DNA of 64,000 bases from Neisseriaceae bacterium (lineage in GTDB: Bacteria; Pseudomonadota; Gammaproteobacteria; Burkholderiales; Chromobacteriaceae). Below, piece after piece: positions 61,931-64,000 of the stretch. Positions within the stretch are counted from its first letter, which is position 1, and each line of letters starts with the position of its first letter. The notes beneath the pieces were generated by a model that was not told where the DNA came from, did not search any database, and saw only the letters and a program-made list of their open reading frames with translations. The position numbers and the translations under genes were made by a program. The stretch is from contig JAIYAC010000021.1 in the NCBI GenBank assembly GCA_027489245.1, positions 124,001 to 188,000 of the forward strand, in the 5' to 3' direction.

Positions 61931-63732
61931 TGCAGCCTGCTTTTGATTACCGGCCGGTACTGGCCAGCCTGCCCGGCTTGCCCGGGGTGTATCGCATGTT
62001 CGATGCCGCGGGCAATGTGCTGTATGTGGGCAAGGCCATCGACCTGAAAAAGCGCGTTAGCTCCTACTTTCAGAAAAACGACCTGAGCCCGCGCATCCAG
62101 CTGATGGTGGCGCAGATCGCCAGCATCGAAACCACGGTAGTGCGCAGCGAAGCCGAAGCGCTGATCCTGGAAAACAACCTGATCAAGGCGCTGGCACCCA
62201 AGTACAACATCCTGTTTCGCGACGACAAGTCCTACCCCTACCTGATGCTGTCCGGCCACGCTTACCCGCAGCTGGCCTACTTTCGCGGCGACCCGAAAAA
62301 GCCGCATCAGTACTTTGGCCCCTATCCGAACGGCTACGCCGTGCGCGAGAGCATCCAGATCCTGCAAAAGGTATTCCGCCTGCGCAGCTGCGAAGACAGC
62401 GTGTTCAGCAACCGCTCGCGGCCTTGCCTGTTATTCCAGATCAAGCGCTGTACCGCGCCCTGTACCGGTGAGATCAGCGCCGAGGCCTACCGCGAAGATG
62501 TGCGCGGCGCCGTGGCTTTCCTGCAGGGCAAACAGAACGAGCTGATCGACGCGCTGACCGAGCGCATGTTGGCCGCATCAGAATCGCTCGAGTTCGAGCA
62601 GGCCGCCGAGCTGCGCGACCAGATCCAGGCCCTGGCACGGGTGCAGGAAAAACAGTTCATCAGCAGCAATACCAGCCAGCTGGACGCCGACGTCGTCGCC
62701 ATTGCCGCGCACGGCGGCCTGGTGTGCGTGAACCTGGTGATGATCCGTGGCGGGCGCCACCTGGGCGACAAGAGCTTCTTTCCGCAGAACGCCGACGAAG
62801 CCTCGCTGGCGGCCAACCTGGAAGCCTTCCTGGCGCAGCATTATCTGGGCGTGCCGCTGCCTGCCGTCATTATCCATAACGAACAGGTGTCGCCCGAGCT
62901 GCAGGCGCTGCTGATCGAGCAGGCAGAAAAGCGCCTGGCCTTTGTCGGCAACCCTATCGGCGAGCGCCGCGTGTGGCTGGAGATGGCCGAGAAAAACGCC
63001 CAGCTGGCCATTGGCCAGAAAATACTCAGCGTGGCCGGTCAGCAGAGCAGGTTGGCCGCACTGGCCGAGCTGATGGAAGTAGAGCAGGTGGCGCGGCTTG
63101 AGTGTTTCGATATCAGCCACACGCTGGGCGAGGCTACGGTGGCTTCGTGCGTGGTGTACGACCGTGGTGGCATGCAGCCGTCGGAGTACCGCCGCTTCAA
63201 TATCGAAACCGCCGCCGCAGGCGATGATTACGCCGCCATGCGCGAGGCGCTGACTCGCCGCTACAGCAGGTTGGCCGCAGAAGAGGGCAAGCTGCCGGAC
63301 GTGCTGCTGATCGATGGTGGCAAGGGGCAGGTGGGGGTGGCGCTGGAAGTGCTGGCCGAGGTTGGCGTGGATGTGCCCATCGTCGGCGTGGCCAAAGGCG
63401 AGGAGCGCAAGCCGGGTCTGGAAACGCTGATCGTGCCGCATCTGCAAAAGACGTTACAATTGCCGCGCGATCATGCCGCCCTGCACCTGATACAAACCGT
63501 GCGCGATGAGGCGCACCGCTTTGCCATTACCGGCCACCGCGCCCGGCGGGCCAAAGCGCGTACCTCGTCCACGCTGGAAGACATCCCGGGGGTGGGCCCC
63601 ACGCGCAGGCAGCGCCTGCTTACCCGTTTTGGCGGGCTGCGCGGGGTGGTGGCAGCCAGTATCGACGACCTGGCCCAAGTAGACGGCATCAGCCGTGCGC
63701 TGGCCGAAAAAATTCATAATGCACTGCACTAG
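61930..63732 (+). CDS. uvrC: Excinuclease ABC subunit C
   Basis: 600 residues. A GIY-YIG nuclease domain ([34 protein letters not shown]), the Cys-rich [13 protein letters not shown] region, a UVR domain for UvrB contact (about 200-235), the RNase-H-like second nuclease ([36 protein letters not shown]) and a C-terminal double helix-hairpin-helix ([18 protein letters not shown]) are all present. It makes both cuts in nucleotide-excision repair. Two exact repeated-word copies (63049, 63268) encode Arg-Leu-Ala-Ala with AGG-TTG. Confidence 0.98.
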   Translation: MQPAFDYRPVLASLPGLPGVYRMFDAAGNVLYVGKAIDLKKRVSSYFQKNDLSPRIQLMVAQIASIETTVVRSEAEALILENNLIKALAPKYNILFRDDKSYPYLMLSGHAYPQLAYFRGDPKKPHQYFGPYPNGYAVRESIQILQKVFRLRSCEDSVFSNRSRPCLLFQIKRCTAPCTGEISAEAYREDVRGAVAFLQGKQNELIDALTERMLAASESLEFEQAAELRDQIQALARVQEKQFISSNTSQLDADVVAIAAHGGLVCVNLVMIRGGRHLGDKSFFPQNADEASLAANLEAFLAQHYLGVPLPAVIIHNEQVSPELQALLIEQAEKRLAFVGNPIGERRVWLEMAEKNAQLAIGQKILSVAGQQSRLAALAELMEVEQVARLECFDISHTLGEATVASCVVYDRGGMQPSEYRRFNIETAAAGDDYAAMREALTRRYSRLAAEEGKLPDVLLIDGGKGQVGVALEVLAEVGVDVPIVGVAKGEERKPGLETLIVPHLQKTLQLPRDHAALHLIQTVRDEAHRFAITGHRARRAKARTSSTLEDIPGVGPTRRQRLLTRFGGLRGVVAASIDDLAQVDGISRALAEKIHNALH

Positions 63733-63749
63733 CACACCAGAGCCGACAC

Positions 63750-64000
63750 ATGCCCTTTAACCTGCCCATTTTATTAACCTGGCTGCGCGTAGCCCTTATT
63801 CCTGTCTGCGTGGCGGTGTTCTTTCTGCCGGATAGCGTGCTGCTGCAGCATCACCGCAATAGCCTGGGGGCTTTTATCTTTGGCCTGGCCGCCGCTACCG
63901 ACTGGCTGGACGGCTACCTGGCGCGCCGTCTGGGGCAAACCTCGGCCTTTGGCGCGTTTCTAGACCCGGTAGCCGATAAGCTCATTGTGGCCGCCGCGCT
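63750..64000 (+). CDS. pgsA: CDP-diacylglycerol-glycerol-3-phosphate phosphatidyltransferase, 5' part
   Basis: 83 complete codons are visible, beginning MPFNLPILLTWLRVALIPV, and the gene runs off the right edge. The CDP-alcohol phosphotransferase signature is complete: DWLDGYLARRLGQTSAFGAFLDPVADK. It makes phosphatidylglycerol phosphate in the inner membrane. It follows uvrC by 17 bases, a conserved order in proteobacteria. Confidence 0.95.
   Translation, partial: MPFNLPILLTWLRVALIPVCVAVFFLPDSVLLQHHRNSLGAFIFGLAAATDWLDGYLARRLGQTSAFGAFLDPVADKLIVAAA

Larger units (their letters stand above)
516..63279. repeat. Dispersed 12-base word TGCGGCCAACCT (21 exact copies)
   Basis: Exact copies start at 516, 6264, 15810, 17602, 18124, 25898, 26791, 33456, 44605, 50497, 51478, 54949 and 59909 on the plus strand, and at 11875, 19615, 46949, 51495, 56184, 59244, 63049 and 63268 on the minus strand (as AGGTTGGCCGCA). 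One-mismatch copies include 8879, 14461, 20196, 24376, 29530, 31005 and 35105. Chance predicts well under one copy at this GC content. Seven exact copies are intergenic, several touching terminators. Coding copies occur in different frames (Arg-Leu-Ala-Ala, Ala-Ala-Asn-Leu, Gly-Trp-Pro-His, Arg-Pro-Thr-Phe), so the DNA word and not a peptide is conserved. Function is inferred: a DNA uptake sequence is the best fit. Confidence 0.85.

Noticed and set aside
1-64000. CRISPR arrays, tRNA or rRNA genes, insertion sequences, prophage
   Set aside because: No regularly spaced repeats, cloverleaf-like sequence, transposase, integrase or phage structural gene was recognised in either strand by eye; small RNA genes could be missed.

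Overview
The window (about 64 kb, GC-rich) reads as chromosomal DNA of a betaproteobacterium, most likely a Neisseriales/Chromobacteriaceae member (Vogesella-, Aquitalea- or Chromobacterium-like). This rests on gene content: a betaproteobacterial proteasome homologue next to Hsp33, an aot-type arginine transporter with an AraC-family ArgR, a giant NAD-glutamate dehydrogenase, and Ralstonia/Bradyrhizobium-style uptake hydrogenase genes. I saw no tRNA or rRNA gene, CRISPR array, prophage or insertion sequence.

1-20.7 kb is a complete [NiFe] hydrogenase island, almost all on the minus strand. It has three parts: hupS-hupL-hupC (hupC runs off the left edge) for a membrane-bound hydrogenase with the six-cysteine signature of oxygen-tolerant enzymes; hupE; and a run of 17 packed genes hupD-F-G-H-I-J-K, hypA-B-F-C-D-E, hoxA, hoxB, hoxC, hoxJ. 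The last four form a hydrogen-sensing system (regulatory hydrogenase, histidine kinase, NtrC-type activator). Each of the three transcription units is preceded by a sigma-54-like promoter element, so the activator encoded inside the island can drive the whole set.

20.9-31.5 kb holds an orphan periplasmic binding protein, an FMN-binding-fold protein, a three-gene overlapping signalling cassette (membrane kinase, REC-EAL protein, soluble PAS kinase), and a MarR-cytochrome b561-YceI-YceI cluster. 30.5-42.1 kb is an arginine module: argR, aotP-O-M-Q, two tandem binding proteins, and the divergent 1600-residue NAD-glutamate dehydrogenase with ArgR-like sites upstream. 42.5-46.9 kb is a polyamine-type ABC importer.

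47-64 kb is mixed housekeeping: a diguanylate cyclase, dut, coaBC, radC, small hypotheticals, a CBS-nucleotidyltransferase/exonuclease pair, a class II amidotransferase, the proteasome homologue with hslO behind a sigma-32-like promoter, an HDOD protein, an aminotransferase, a hydrolase, a mini AraC-type protein, guaB, uvrC and the start of pgsA.

The most striking unexplained signal is a 12-base word, TGCGGCCAACCT, present in 21 exact copies on both strands together with many one-mismatch copies. Several lie next to terminators or form inverted pairs between genes, and in coding sequence it occurs in several reading frames and forces rare codons. It behaves like the DNA uptake sequences of Neisseriaceae but has a different sequence.
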